From: CAYXTW01 sp964452645
GTDB taxonomy: Bacteria; Zixibacteria; MSB-5A5; GN15; PGXB01
Length of the DNA stretch: 56,022 nt
NCBI GenBank assembly: GCA_964452645.1
Contig: CAYVMO010000019.1
Location: 1 to 56,022 of the forward strand
Direction: 5' to 3'
Made by a program: the position numbers and the translations under genes. Shown piece after piece: positions 25,953-34,938 of this stretch. Below the pieces are notes generated by a model that worked only from the letters and a program-made list of their open reading frames with translations, searched no databases and was not told where the DNA came from. Every line of letters begins with the position of its first letter. The first letter of the stretch is position 1.

Positions 25953-27006
25953 CTGCTTCTCCGCATTCTATCGGATTATGCTCCCGCCACCAATTATATA
26001 ATTCACTCCCTGACGTCATCCAAGCGTCTTTTTCTTTTCCGTACGATAAAATCTTCTCATACAATTCCAGTTTTTCACCCTGCATGTCGGTGTTGTGCCA
26101 GAGTATCGATACGGCGCCGGAAATATTACTGACAGTATCCAGTAAGCGTTTTATAACCAACCAGGATTGTTCCGTGTCGAGGCGCATATACGAATCAAGG
26201 GTGCAGTCCATTATAATCAGCGGTATCTCGATTATGTCGATAAAATCGCCGGATTCCAGATTAAATGGCCGGAACGGATGTCCCATACCGTTCCTGAAGC
26301 CGACACAATCATTATACCCAAAAGTCGCATCGTATTTAAAACCCGCCCGTTTTAACAATTCCCAGGTCGACGGGATTTTAAAGCGCAGGTAATGATTTCT
26401 ATATCCGACAACTTCCATACCGGCCGCTTTTTCGATTCTATCTTTCTGTTTTAGTAAAATATCCAAATTATTATAGGCATTGTGGCCGCCGTGCAAACCG
26501 ACTTCGTGACCGGACTGGATTATTCCCCGTAATTCGTCTTTCAGATCCTTAATTTCAAAGCTGAAATCGGCATCGCCCCTTTCAAGAGACAAAAAATAAA
26601 AACTCGATTTTGCGCCGTATTTTTTTTCCAGCGCAATTATTTTATCGAAATTCCAGAGCGGATTGAATCTTTTGGCGCTCCTGCCAAGTATCGTTTTTGC
26701 CGACTGGCCGAATTTGCCTCCCGCCAATTGGTGCACCGATCGGCTGATTGTCCCCAGCCTCGATAACATGACATTATCGATATCATGAGTCAGGGCCAAG
26801 GCGAATCTTTTCCCAAAAGGATACTCTATATTATGCCCCTCATTGAAAAGAAATTCCGAGACCTCGGGTTTGAACACATTATGTCCGGTCGACATATAAT
26901 AAGCGAACCTGTTATAGCGATCGCGAAACATCGGATCGTACTCTTCTTCTCCGGTATAAATACCCCACAATCGCTCATTCTTTTTCAAATCGCTTAAACA
27001 GGCCAT
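25933..27006 (-). CDS. polysaccharide deacetylase-like (NodB-type) protein
   Basis: 357 residues. The catalytic motifs of NodB-type deacetylases are seen as ALTHDIDNV (about 90, metal Asp/His), a central SGHEVGLHGGHNAY with the paired metal histidines, GYRNHYLRF, and a C-terminal ILWHNTDM. These zinc enzymes remove acetyl from N-acetylated sugars. It has no signal peptide, so a cytoplasmic substrate is expected. It is the first gene of the overlapping cassette; GGGGTAAG precedes the ATG at 27006. Confidence 0.83.
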   Translation of the reverse strand: MACLSDLKKNERLWGIYTGEEEYDPMFRDRYNRFAYYMSTGHNVFKPEVSEFLFNEGHNIEYPFGKRFALALTHDIDNVMLSRLGTISRSVHQLAGGKFGQSAKTILGRSAKRFNPLWNFDKIIALEKKYGAKSSFYFLSLERGDADFSFEIKDLKDELRGIIQSGHEVGLHGGHNAYNNLDILLKQKDRIEKAAGMEVVGYRNHYLRFKIPSTWELLKRAGFKYDATFGYNDCVGFRNGMGHPFRPFNLESGDFIDIIEIPLIIMDCTLDSYMRLDTEQSWLVIKRLLDTVSNISGAVSILWHNTDMQGEKLELYEKILSYGKEKDAWMTSGSELYNWWREHNPIECGEAGESICN

Positions 27007-27086
27007 CTTCTTACCCCCTAGAGTAAAAAAAATGAGTCGTATAAATTACAATGTCAACAAAAATAACCGTTGCGGACAAAATGAGT

Positions 27087-27824
27087 TTACCACAAATCGG
27101 CGGGGAATACGATCTCAAGGTTGACATCATGATCCGGCAGGACACATACCGGAAGAGTGATAGTGTCACTGTCAGGAATATAAATGACAGTCAGTATGTG
27201 ATTACCAACCGGGATTGTATTAAAGCAAAAATTTCCATTTCTATCCGGGTTGATGGCGTCATTTACCAGACCACCGGAGCCATCGGGATATGTCAATCGC
27301 AACACCAGGGAATCATCATACGTACTACCGGGCATATCCAAGCTGGCATCGACAAGATATCCGCTGACGCTATTAGAAAGCAGCGATGCCGAGTTGGCGG
27401 CAAAGACCTTGTCGATATTTGACCCGGAGCCGGTCGAGCGCAAAAGAGTATCAATGTAGGTATAATTTATATTCCAGCCATCCCGTTTAAAATCGTCACT
27501 GTTAAAATCACCCTTGATATAAGGTCCGTTCCAGGTACTGTAGCCGCCCGGATTGGAGGCCAATGCATCCAGGTCGGGCGGCAGCGCGCCGATATCGCCG
27601 ACATATCCAAAATCAGTTCGGATCCCTTTTGAATATAAATTCGGATTCCCGACAATGGCCTCGGCGATCGCTTCCATCTCCGCCCGGGTCGCCTCGAATT
27701 TGGCCGTTTCGAGATTTTCGCTGAATTTCATCGTGGCGACGCCACCCAAAATTCCCAGAACGATGATTACCATCACCAGTTCGATTAATGTAAAACCGTC
27801 AATATCTTTTGTTTTGGTAATCAT
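27087..27824 (-). CDS. type II/IV pseudopilin-like protein (cluster member 4)
   Basis: 245 residues. A class III prepilin signal DG|FTLIELVMV starts after Gly10, with Glu at +5. A GspG-like helix follows, then a shared motif GYVGDIGALPPDLDALASNPGGYSTWNGPYI. A C-terminal beta domain ends with IPVGNHILTVIYIPDSDTI, resembling carboxypeptidase-regulatory or Ig-like folds. The cognate leader peptidase, ATPase and platform proteins are not nearby. It is the shortest of four tandem paralogues together with the one at 31252-32007, and it is the last in the run. Confidence 0.82.
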   Translation of the reverse strand: MITKTKDIDGFTLIELVMVIIVLGILGGVATMKFSENLETAKFEATRAEMEAIAEAIVGNPNLYSKGIRTDFGYVGDIGALPPDLDALASNPGGYSTWNGPYIKGDFNSDDFKRDGWNINYTYIDTLLRSTGSGSNIDKVFAANSASLLSNSVSGYLVDASLDMPGSTYDDSLVLRLTYPDGSGGLVNDAINPDRNGNFCFNTIPVGNHILTVIYIPDSDTITLPVCVLPDHDVNLEIVFPADLW

Positions 27825-27837
27825 ATATACAATTCTT

Positions 27838-29286
27838 CTAAACGCCGTTCAGATTATAAAGAGCTTGAATTTCACCGGAATCGAGCACGCGATTATAAAT
27901 CCGCAAATCGTCGATTTTGCCCTTAAAAGGAATTTCAATGCGTTCCGCACCAATATGCAATTTGCCATTGCCGCTGCCTGGACCCTGAGTAAGAGAAGTG
28001 CTTTCACTATGGAATACTCCGTCAACATATAATTGAACTCGTGCCGGGGTCAGACGATACGTAACGACAATATGATGCCAGGCGTTCCTGCAATCATTTA
28101 ATGTATATGTACTCCTCCAATTGTAACCATTGGGATGATAAATCGTTATTCTTTTGCTTAAACCCGAGGAGTTATCAAATTGAAGCGTCCAGTGGTTATC
28201 GTCACCTGACGGCGTAGCTTTGCTGCATATACCGGCCCAGTCATTCTGAACCGAATCGGGAAATATCCAGACCGAAATGCTGTACATATCCGTCAACTGC
28301 AGTTCGGTAGAGTTTGTGGGCGTGCGGAAAAAATCATCGACACCATCGAATTCGAAGGCGCCGTCTATTTCCCCGGTCGTCCAGCCTGCTCCGGCGGCGT
28401 CATTTTGAAGCTCGGCATCGCTGCCTGACGAACAGCCATTATGTGCAATCAGCCCTGAATCCTCATCCAGTCGCCAGCAAGCAATCAAACCATTATCGAG
28501 GTTATCCCCCGGATCAAACCAGACATTTGCCGGCAATAGAAATAAGTTGTTCGGTGACGAACCGGGTAATACCGAAACAAACCTTTTGAGGGTGTCGTTA
28601 TCCGGCTCATATATTATTTCAACTTCGTGATTGCCAATCGGAATTGAATCAAAACTGAAGTAACCCCCTTGATCCGGATTGGCGGTTTTTATAACGCGGC
28701 TGCCGTTGCCATCGGGAATTGTCAATCGAATCAGGATCGAATCATCATAGTCGGTACCGGGCGGGGTCCCATCCAAATCATAGACATTTCCCGAAACCTT
28801 ATTATAAAGCAGATAGTCAATTGACCCGGATAAATTACGAATGATATTCGTACCCGAACCGGTTGAAGTAATGGCATTCCCGCCGGAATACAAATAATCG
28901 ATTTGCCAGGCGTCTTTATTATAATCACCTGTAATTTGATCGAAGCTGTTGCTAATATAGGGACCGCTCCAGGTCGAATAACCACTCGGATTGGAATAGA
29001 GAGCATCGAGATTGGGCGGCATGGAGCCGACATCACCTACATAACCGAAATCAGTGCGAGTTCCATTATTTTCAAGTTCGGGATTGCCGCAGATAGCCAT
29101 GGTCAGGGTGTTCATTTCCGCCTTTGTCTCTTCAATTTTGCTGGCCTGATTAACAGGGCCGATTTTTTTGGCACCGACGGCGACCAAAATACCGATTATC
29201 AAAATTACCAGGACCAGTTCAATCAGCGTAAAACCATCCGGTTTTTGTCTTCTTCCTAGAATGAATGATTTCATTTCTAACATCAT
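27838..29286 (-). CDS. pseudopilin-like protein with LamG/concanavalin-like passenger domain
   Basis: 482 residues from the ATG at 29286 (ATG codons at 29283 and 29274 are alternatives). The prepilin signal is PDG|FTLIELVLV. The middle has the shared GYVGDVGSMPPNLDALYSNPSGYSTWSGPYI and the Ig-like IPIGNHEVEIIYEPDNDTL block. The last about 210 residues form a LamG-type jelly roll: DEDSGLIAHNGCSSGSDAELQ, FDGVDDFFRTP, ISVWIFP, WHHIVVTY, VQLYVDGVFH, GKIDDLRIYNRVL. LamG domains bind sugars or proteins, so the assembled protein could act as an adhesive or substrate-binding tip. This fusion is unusual for a pseudopilin. Confidence 0.82.
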   Translation of the reverse strand: MMLEMKSFILGRRQKPDGFTLIELVLVILIIGILVAVGAKKIGPVNQASKIEETKAEMNTLTMAICGNPELENNGTRTDFGYVGDVGSMPPNLDALYSNPSGYSTWSGPYISNSFDQITGDYNKDAWQIDYLYSGGNAITSTGSGTNIIRNLSGSIDYLLYNKVSGNVYDLDGTPPGTDYDDSILIRLTIPDGNGSRVIKTANPDQGGYFSFDSIPIGNHEVEIIYEPDNDTLKRFVSVLPGSSPNNLFLLPANVWFDPGDNLDNGLIACWRLDEDSGLIAHNGCSSGSDAELQNDAAGAGWTTGEIDGAFEFDGVDDFFRTPTNSTELQLTDMYSISVWIFPDSVQNDWAGICSKATPSGDDNHWTLQFDNSSGLSKRITIYHPNGYNWRSTYTLNDCRNAWHHIVVTYRLTPARVQLYVDGVFHSESTSLTQGPGSGNGKLHIGAERIEIPFKGKIDDLRIYNRVLDSGEIQALYNLNGV

Positions 29287-29294
29287 CAATGCTT

Positions 29295-31262
29295 CTAATT
29301 GATTGTCACTTCCACCCAAACCTGAGTGCAATATCCCGGGAAGCTGGAATTCTGCCCTCTAAGGCGGATTCCGGCCTGTAAATTTATTATATCGGTCCAT
29401 GTCCAGGGCGCACCGGTATCCGGATTTATCGTCCACTCCTGATTATAATCCGCATATGTGCCGGTCAGACCTTGTTGGGTGCCATTAAAAGCGGCGGAAT
29501 TTATATATATGACCGGCATTACGTTTCCCTGGGTTTGCGTTCTTCGCGCCCGGCAATAAACCGTAACGCCGACAACACTTCCGGACGTATCGGACGGATC
29601 TTCGAAAGAATAGACATCGGTGGCGTATGAATTTGATGCCCGGATAACGCGGGTAGCATCATCATCTGTACTGCTTTCATCGACGCACTGGAAATTATCG
29701 GAGCATCCGAAATCGGTCAAGTTGGTTAACGAGCCGCTGCCGTCAGGCCGTAATGTAACCGATCCGCCGGGACCGCCGGCGACACTCCCGACACCGATAC
29801 CGATATGCACGGCATCAATATTTTCGTTACCGGTTCCGAACGGAACCTGACCGTCAAAAAACATCGTTGCCGTTCCGGAGACAGGATCATATTCAGCCAA
29901 ATCCTCGGCATTAAATGTTAGACCACCCAATTGCCGGCTGTCGCTGTCGACCGATAATATCAAGTGTCCATTGCTGAGAACATATAAGCCATTGACGTCA
30001 GCGCTATTTGAAAAAGCGACGGAGCCATCGAATATTATTGAAGCGGTACCGGTTGAGGGCTGATATTCGACGATATCCTCATCCTGGAATGATAATCCTC
30101 CGATCGTTGCCGCATCCGCCGTCGAAAGCATGATACTTCCGCTGTCGGTGACGTAAACGGCATCGATATCTTCATCATCCGAAAATATAGTGCTACCGTC
30201 AAATAGCATGACAGCGCTTCCGGTAGCCGGGTCATAATCGACCAAATCCTCATTCTGAAACGACAAACCGCCGCCTGACGCCGAGCCAGTCGTGGAAAAG
30301 ACGATATGATTATTGGCCAATATGTGAACGGCATCGATATCTGCATTGCCGGAAAAAATGGTACTGCCATCCAGATACATGGACGCATCTCCGGAAACGC
30401 TGTCGTAATCGACCAGGTCTTCATTTGCAAAACCAAGCCCGCCCAGTGCCGCGGAGCCGGCAGTCGAAATTATCATATGACTGGTATCCGACAACGTCCC
30501 GGCGGCGAAATAATCCAACGCGAACTTATAAATTTTTCCGCTTTTATGTCGGGGAAGAATGGTCAGATAGCGGAAAAGCGTATCTGTGGCCGGTGTGTAA
30601 ATAATTCGCAGAGGGTGATTGCCGACAGGTAACGAATCAAGAGTAAAGGTGCCATAAAAGGTAGGGTGATAATTCTTACTAAAAATTCCCCCGGAGCCGT
30701 CGGGGATGGTAACAATGATATCAATTGAATCGGCAAATTCGGTTCCGGGCCGGTTCCCGGATGCATCGCGGATCTGTCCGTTAAAGCTGTTCAGCAAATA
30801 ATCGGAACCGGCGTCGGCGATTTTTTTTGTGATCGTTGAACCGCCCCCGGTACTGGTTATCGCAATTCCCCCGGAGTAATCGTAGGCTACACCCCATTCG
30901 TCATAACGATAACCGTTATTATCCTGCAAAATTCCAGGCGTGATATATGGCCCATCCCAGGTCGCATAACCGCCCGGATTCTGATATAGCGCCTGTAAAT
31001 TCGGCGGAAAATTACCAATATCGCCTATATATCCGAAATCCGCACGATGCCCATCGCTTATTATTTCCTGATTGCCGACGATCGCCTTGGCCAGCATATC
31101 CATCTCGCGCTCGGTTCTGGCCTTCCTGACATCGTCCAGGGAACCGGACAACCATTGCATGGCACTTGAGGCGGCGATCCCGACGACGATTATCAGAATC
31201 AGTATTTCGATCAGACTGAAACCGCACTCATTTTCAGGATAATTCCTGTACTTACCAAACAT
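29295..31262 (-). CDS. pseudopilin-like protein with four tandem beta repeats
   Basis: About 655 residues from the ATG at 31262, giving a 14-residue leader (ECG|FSLIEILIL); an upstream in-frame ATG at 31307 would make an overlong leader. The shared GYIGDIGNFPPNLQALYQNPGGYATWDGPYI and the Ig-like LPVGNHPLRIIYTPATDTL block precede four about 57-residue repeats (pattern GGLSF.nEDLVDYDPxtGxAxmxFDGSxxFS...DIDAVhV). A C-terminal beta domain follows (CTQVWVEVTIN at the end). The repeats may form a propeller or solenoid. It overlaps the next paralogue upstream by 11 bp. Confidence 0.8.
   Translation of the reverse strand: MFGKYRNYPENECGFSLIEILILIIVVGIAASSAMQWLSGSLDDVRKARTEREMDMLAKAIVGNQEIISDGHRADFGYIGDIGNFPPNLQALYQNPGGYATWDGPYITPGILQDNNGYRYDEWGVAYDYSGGIAITSTGGGSTITKKIADAGSDYLLNSFNGQIRDASGNRPGTEFADSIDIIVTIPDGSGGIFSKNYHPTFYGTFTLDSLPVGNHPLRIIYTPATDTLFRYLTILPRHKSGKIYKFALDYFAAGTLSDTSHMIISTAGSAALGGLGFANEDLVDYDSVSGDASMYLDGSTIFSGNADIDAVHILANNHIVFSTTGSASGGGLSFQNEDLVDYDPATGSAVMLFDGSTIFSDDEDIDAVYVTDSGSIMLSTADAATIGGLSFQDEDIVEYQPSTGTASIIFDGSVAFSNSADVNGLYVLSNGHLILSVDSDSRQLGGLTFNAEDLAEYDPVSGTATMFFDGQVPFGTGNENIDAVHIGIGVGSVAGGPGGSVTLRPDGSGSLTNLTDFGCSDNFQCVDESSTDDDATRVIRASNSYATDVYSFEDPSDTSGSVVGVTVYCRARRTQTQGNVMPVIYINSAAFNGTQQGLTGTYADYNQEWTINPDTGAPWTWTDIINLQAGIRLRGQNSSFPGYCTQVWVEVTIN
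29795..30479 (-). repeat. four about 57-residue (171-bp) coding repeats
   Basis: Within the pseudopilin-like gene at 29295-31262. Each unit contains GGL.F..ED..(D/E)Y....G.A...FDG...F......(I/V)(D/N). The third is the most diverged, so the array is not recent. Confidence 0.8.
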
Positions 31263-32007
31263 TTTTGTAATACTGCATTTCGGCATAAAAATCACGACCG
31301 GGGTCAATATTTATTTGACGGATAAGCGTGTCATTATTCGGAAGATAGATCAAGTATAATGTATGCATACCGATCGGAATCGAATCCAATTCGGCATAAC
31401 CATTGGCCGACGGATAACCGATTTTTGACGTTACCGACCCGCTTCCGTCCGGATATAAGAGGGCGAATTCTACCGAATCTCGATAATCTGCACCGGGTGG
31501 CGTAAGATCAAAATCAACGACTGCCAGCCGAACCGTATTATACAATAAATCGTCGGTTGAATTGGCTATCTGTCTGGTTATTGTCGTTGTTCCTCCGGTT
31601 GATGAAAAAATCGCCGCCGGAGCCGAATACGCAGCGCCCCAGCCATCATATTTAAAATCATTATTAATTGAGGAGGCGGCGAATTCATCCTGTATATAAG
31701 GACCGTTCCAGGTAACATAGCCACCCGGATTGGAGACCAAAGCGTCCCAGTTTGGGGGAAGAGACCCGACATCGCCGATATAACCATAATCGGTTCGCAT
31801 CCCGTTGGAGACAAAATCCGGATTACCGGCGACGGCAAAAGCCAGTCGCCTCATTTCCGCTTTGGTTTCCTCGGTTCGGTAAGTATCGATCGCCTTGCCG
31901 AGAAAATTCGTCGCCACCCCGGCCAGAATGCCGATGATAACAATGACAATCACCAATTCGACAAGAGTATATCCTTCTACCCTGTTGGTTTTATGTTTTA
32001 TCTTCAT
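31252..32007 (-). CDS. pseudopilin-like protein (cluster member 1)
   Basis: 251 residues. The prepilin signal VEG|YTLVELVIV has Glu at +5. The shared segment is GYIGDVGSLPPNWDALVSNPGGYVTWNGPYI, followed by the Ig-like block IPIGMHTLYLIYLPNNDTLIR. It is first in the four-gene tandem run and lies behind a predicted promoter at 32306-32335. All four share the architecture but diverge strongly, so the duplications look old. The function is not known; surface filament or pseudopilus components are the obvious inference. Confidence 0.82.
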   Translation of the reverse strand: MKIKHKTNRVEGYTLVELVIVIVIIGILAGVATNFLGKAIDTYRTEETKAEMRRLAFAVAGNPDFVSNGMRTDYGYIGDVGSLPPNWDALVSNPGGYVTWNGPYIQDEFAASSINNDFKYDGWGAAYSAPAAIFSSTGGTTTITRQIANSTDDLLYNTVRLAVVDFDLTPPGADYRDSVEFALLYPDGSGSVTSKIGYPSANGYAELDSIPIGMHTLYLIYLPNNDTLIRQINIDPGRDFYAEMQYYKNVW

Positions 32008-32305
32008 GTTATTCAGCAGGTTTATTATAATTATCGGTCGATAGGGAATGTTTTTGAATCGCGTCGGGGCCGGGAATGCTTCCCAGACGGACGGATGCTG
32101 TTATGAAAGCAGATTTATGATTAAAAAAGCAACGAATCTATTCGCAACTATACCGAATTGCTGCTTTCCACCATTCCAGCGATTCCGGCGACGGATATTA
32201 TTCCGATTCAGAAATCCCTGAGATTTTCAAACTATATGGCAAAATTCCTTTATGAAGAAAATAAAAAAAATGTCCCGGCGATTGGCTCGTGATAACGTAA
32301 GCTAT

Positions 32306-32335
32306 TGTATATTAGTATATTACAGAAAATATCAA
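32306..32335 (-). promoter_or_regulatory. candidate promoter of the pseudopilin cluster
   Basis: On the minus strand TTGATA (32335-32330), an 18-bp spacer and TATACA (32311-32306). It is about 300 bp upstream of the first pseudopilin start, so a long leader would result; another promoter may be used. Confidence 0.4.
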
Positions 32336-32402
32336 GCCTAAAAAAACCGGAAAATTGGGTTTTAAAAAATTGAAAGATAATGAAATTTTTCACAAAATAT
32401 GC

Positions 32403-32430
32403 TTGACTTTCACTGTAATTCTATTAAAAT
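32403..32430 (+). promoter_or_regulatory. candidate promoter of the dsr locus
   Basis: TTGACT (32403-32408), 16-bp spacer, TAAAAT (32425-32430). The leader to dsrA would be about 165 bases and contains a small CCTCA...TGAGG hairpin (32508-32523). AAGGAG precedes the dsrA ATG. The remaining part of the 594-bp divergent gap (32008-32601) shows no gene. Confidence 0.5.
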
Positions 32431-32601
32431 AATTGTCTGATAAGTTCGCCTTCGCGCAGATTTGAAGAATACGTCATTTCCGCAGAGGCGAAATAGTTAA
32501 CTAAAGACCTCATTAAATTGAGGCTGAATGGATTGGAGGCATTAAAAGAATGCCCGGAATAATAAACAAGAGATTACATCAATAAATATTAAGGAGAAGT
32601 A

Positions 32602-33810
32602 ATGGCGGATATTCCTAAAACCCCGATGCTCAATGAACTGGAAAAAGGAGCATGGCCCAGTTTCGTAAAAGAAATTAAAATGGCGGCCAAAAAGAGTCCG
32701 ATGGCGGCTGATCTACTTGGCCAGTTGGAACAGTCCTATAATGAAAAAATCGGCCACTGGAAACATGGCGGTATTGTCGGTGTAATGGGTTATGGCGGTG
32801 GCGTTATCGGCCGGTATTCCGACCTTCCGGACAAATGGCCTAACATCTCGCACTTCCACACGATGCGTATTAATCATCCGGCCGGATGGTTCTACAAAAC
32901 CGATGCCCTTCGTAAGATATGTGATATCTGGGAAAAACGCGGATCGGGGATGACGAATATGCACGGTTCCACCGGAGATATTATTCTTCTGGGAACCAGG
33001 ACCGACCAACTCGAGCCGGTATTTTCAGATTTGCAGAAGATCGACTTTGATATCGGCGGTTCCGGTTCAGACGTCCGTACCCCCAGCTGTTGCTGCGGTA
33101 TGGCTCGCTGTGAGTGGGCCTGTTACGATACCATGAAGGCCTGCTATGATTTCACCATGAATTATCAGGATGAAATACACCGTCCCGCCTTCCCGTATAA
33201 ATTCAAATTCAAATTCTCCGGTTGTCCGAATGATTGTGTAGCTTCCATTGCACGCGCCGATATGTCGGTCATCGGCACCTGGCGTGATGCCATCCAAATC
33301 GATAAGGATGCCGTCGCCGAATATGCCGACAGGGGATTGGATATCCAGTCCGACGTCGTTGGTAACTGCCCGGCCAAATGTATGGCCTGGAATGGCAAGG
33401 AGCTTAACATCGACGACGAATTCTGTGTCAAGTGTATGCATTGCATCAATGTTATGCCCAAGGCTCTGCGGCCCGGCAAAGATCGCGGCGCCGTGATTCT
33501 TATCGGCTCCAAGGCGCCGATTGTAGAAGGTGCCTTGCTTTCCTCGGTTTTCATTCCGTTTATCAAGATGGAACCACCATACCAGGAAATAAAAGATCTT
33601 GTTGACAGGATCTGGGATGTCTGGTGCGAGGAAGGTAAAAACCGTGAACGTGTGGGCGAATTTATCCAGCGCGTCGGTATGGGCAATTTTCTTGATGCTA
33701 TTGAAATGGATCCGATCCCGGAAATGGTCGCCACACCTCGAGATAATCCGTACGTCTTCTATGAAGAATATTTCGAAGAAGATGATGAAGAGGAAGAAGC
33801 CGAAGGATAA
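32602..33810 (+). CDS. dsrA: dissimilatory sulfite reductase subunit alpha
   Basis: 402 residues. The catalytic (structurally, partner) siroheme subunit of the alpha2beta2 enzyme that reduces sulfite to a trisulfide on DsrC, or runs in reverse in sulfur oxidisers. Features are the cysteine-rich CCCGMARCEWACYDT, the cluster-binding FSGCPNDCVASIARADMS (C-x3-C), and an inserted ferredoxin domain with CVKCMHCINVMPKALRPGKDRGA near residues 275-298. It ends with an acidic tail. It starts at an ATG with AAGGAG nearby and is followed by dsrB after 37 bp. The sequence alone cannot tell whether it works in the reductive or oxidative direction; dsrD next door favours reduction. Confidence 0.97.
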   Translation: MADIPKTPMLNELEKGAWPSFVKEIKMAAKKSPMAADLLGQLEQSYNEKIGHWKHGGIVGVMGYGGGVIGRYSDLPDKWPNISHFHTMRINHPAGWFYKTDALRKICDIWEKRGSGMTNMHGSTGDIILLGTRTDQLEPVFSDLQKIDFDIGGSGSDVRTPSCCCGMARCEWACYDTMKACYDFTMNYQDEIHRPAFPYKFKFKFSGCPNDCVASIARADMSVIGTWRDAIQIDKDAVAEYADRGLDIQSDVVGNCPAKCMAWNGKELNIDDEFCVKCMHCINVMPKALRPGKDRGAVILIGSKAPIVEGALLSSVFIPFIKMEPPYQEIKDLVDRIWDVWCEEGKNRERVGEFIQRVGMGNFLDAIEMDPIPEMVATPRDNPYVFYEEYFEEDDEEEEAEG

Positions 33811-33847
33811 CATTTAACCTGAAAAAATGAGCTATTGAGGTATATAT

Positions 33848-34930
33848 ATGGCTGATGTAATGAAAGACAGACGGACCGATTATGGTCCACCGCACTATGA
33901 ACAATTTCTGCCGCCGATCATTAAAGAAAATTACGGCAAGTGGAAATATCATGAGATTCTTAAACCGGGCGTGATGGTTCACGTTTCGGAAACGGATGCG
34001 AAACTGTATACGGTCAGGGCGGCTTCCGGCCGTCTAGTGAGTATCAATAAAATTAGGATGTACTGCGACTTGGCCGATAAGTATTGTGATGGCCATCTCC
34101 GCTTTACCAGCCGGCATAGTATCGAATTTCTTACGACCAAAAAGGAAAATGTTGATTTCCTGATCGCCGATCTCAAAGAAATGGGCCATCCGGTCGGCGG
34201 TATCGGCAATGCTATTTCCAGTATCGTCCATACCCAGGGCTGGGTCCATTGCCATTCGGCTGCAACTGACGCCTCCGGCATCGTTAAGTCTGTCATGGAC
34301 GATTTGATTGAATATTTCGAAGGCATGAAGCTGCCGGGTAAATTAAGAATCGCGCTGGCCTGCTGCTTGAATATGTGCGGTGCGGTGCACTGTTCGGATA
34401 TCGCTATCCTGGGAGTTCATCGTCGCCCGCCGCGAATTGACCATGATAGATTGAGAAAGATGTGCGAAATCCCCAACACGGTTGCTTCCTGCCCAACGGC
34501 GGCTATTAAGCCGGTTGAAGTTAATGGCAATCCTTCAGTTGAAGTCGACGAAGAACGCTGTATGTTTTGCGCCAACTGTTTCACCGTTTGTCCTTCCATG
34601 CCTATGAATGACGCCCTTAACGACGGTGTTTCGATTTGGGTCGGTGGTAAAGTTTCGAATGCGCGCCATGAGCCGATGTTTTCCAAGCTGGCGATTCCAT
34701 ACATACCTAACAATCCGCCGCGCTGGCCGGAAGTTACCGGGGCTATCAGGAATTTGGTCGAATTATGGGCTCAAAACGCCAGGAAATATGAGAGAATGGG
34801 TGAATGGATCGAGCGTATCGGTTGGCCGAAATTTTTCAGGATGGCCGGGATTGAATTCCAGAAAGAACATATAGACGACTTTAAACATGCCGGTTGGACT
34901 TTTAAACGTTCGACACATTTAACCTATTGA
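33848..34930 (+). CDS. dsrB: dissimilatory sulfite reductase subunit beta
   Basis: 360 residues. The beta subunit carries the active siroheme-[4Fe-4S] centre and contacts DsrC. Visible are HSIEFLTTKKENV, GGIGNAISSIVHTQGWVHC, the cluster motif ACCLNMCGAVHCSDIAI and an inserted ferredoxin domain CMFCANCFTVCPSMPMND. It is separated from dsrD by eight bases. The usual size is about 360-385 residues. Confidence 0.97.
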   Translation: MADVMKDRRTDYGPPHYEQFLPPIIKENYGKWKYHEILKPGVMVHVSETDAKLYTVRAASGRLVSINKIRMYCDLADKYCDGHLRFTSRHSIEFLTTKKENVDFLIADLKEMGHPVGGIGNAISSIVHTQGWVHCHSAATDASGIVKSVMDDLIEYFEGMKLPGKLRIALACCLNMCGAVHCSDIAILGVHRRPPRIDHDRLRKMCEIPNTVASCPTAAIKPVEVNGNPSVEVDEERCMFCANCFTVCPSMPMNDALNDGVSIWVGGKVSNARHEPMFSKLAIPYIPNNPPRWPEVTGAIRNLVELWAQNARKYERMGEWIERIGWPKFFRMAGIEFQKEHIDDFKHAGWTFKRSTHLTY

Positions 34931-34938
34931 GGTTTAAA

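Noticed and set aside
33067..33813. A 248-residue open frame on the minus strand
   Set aside because: Antisense to dsrA, which is certain; no family features.
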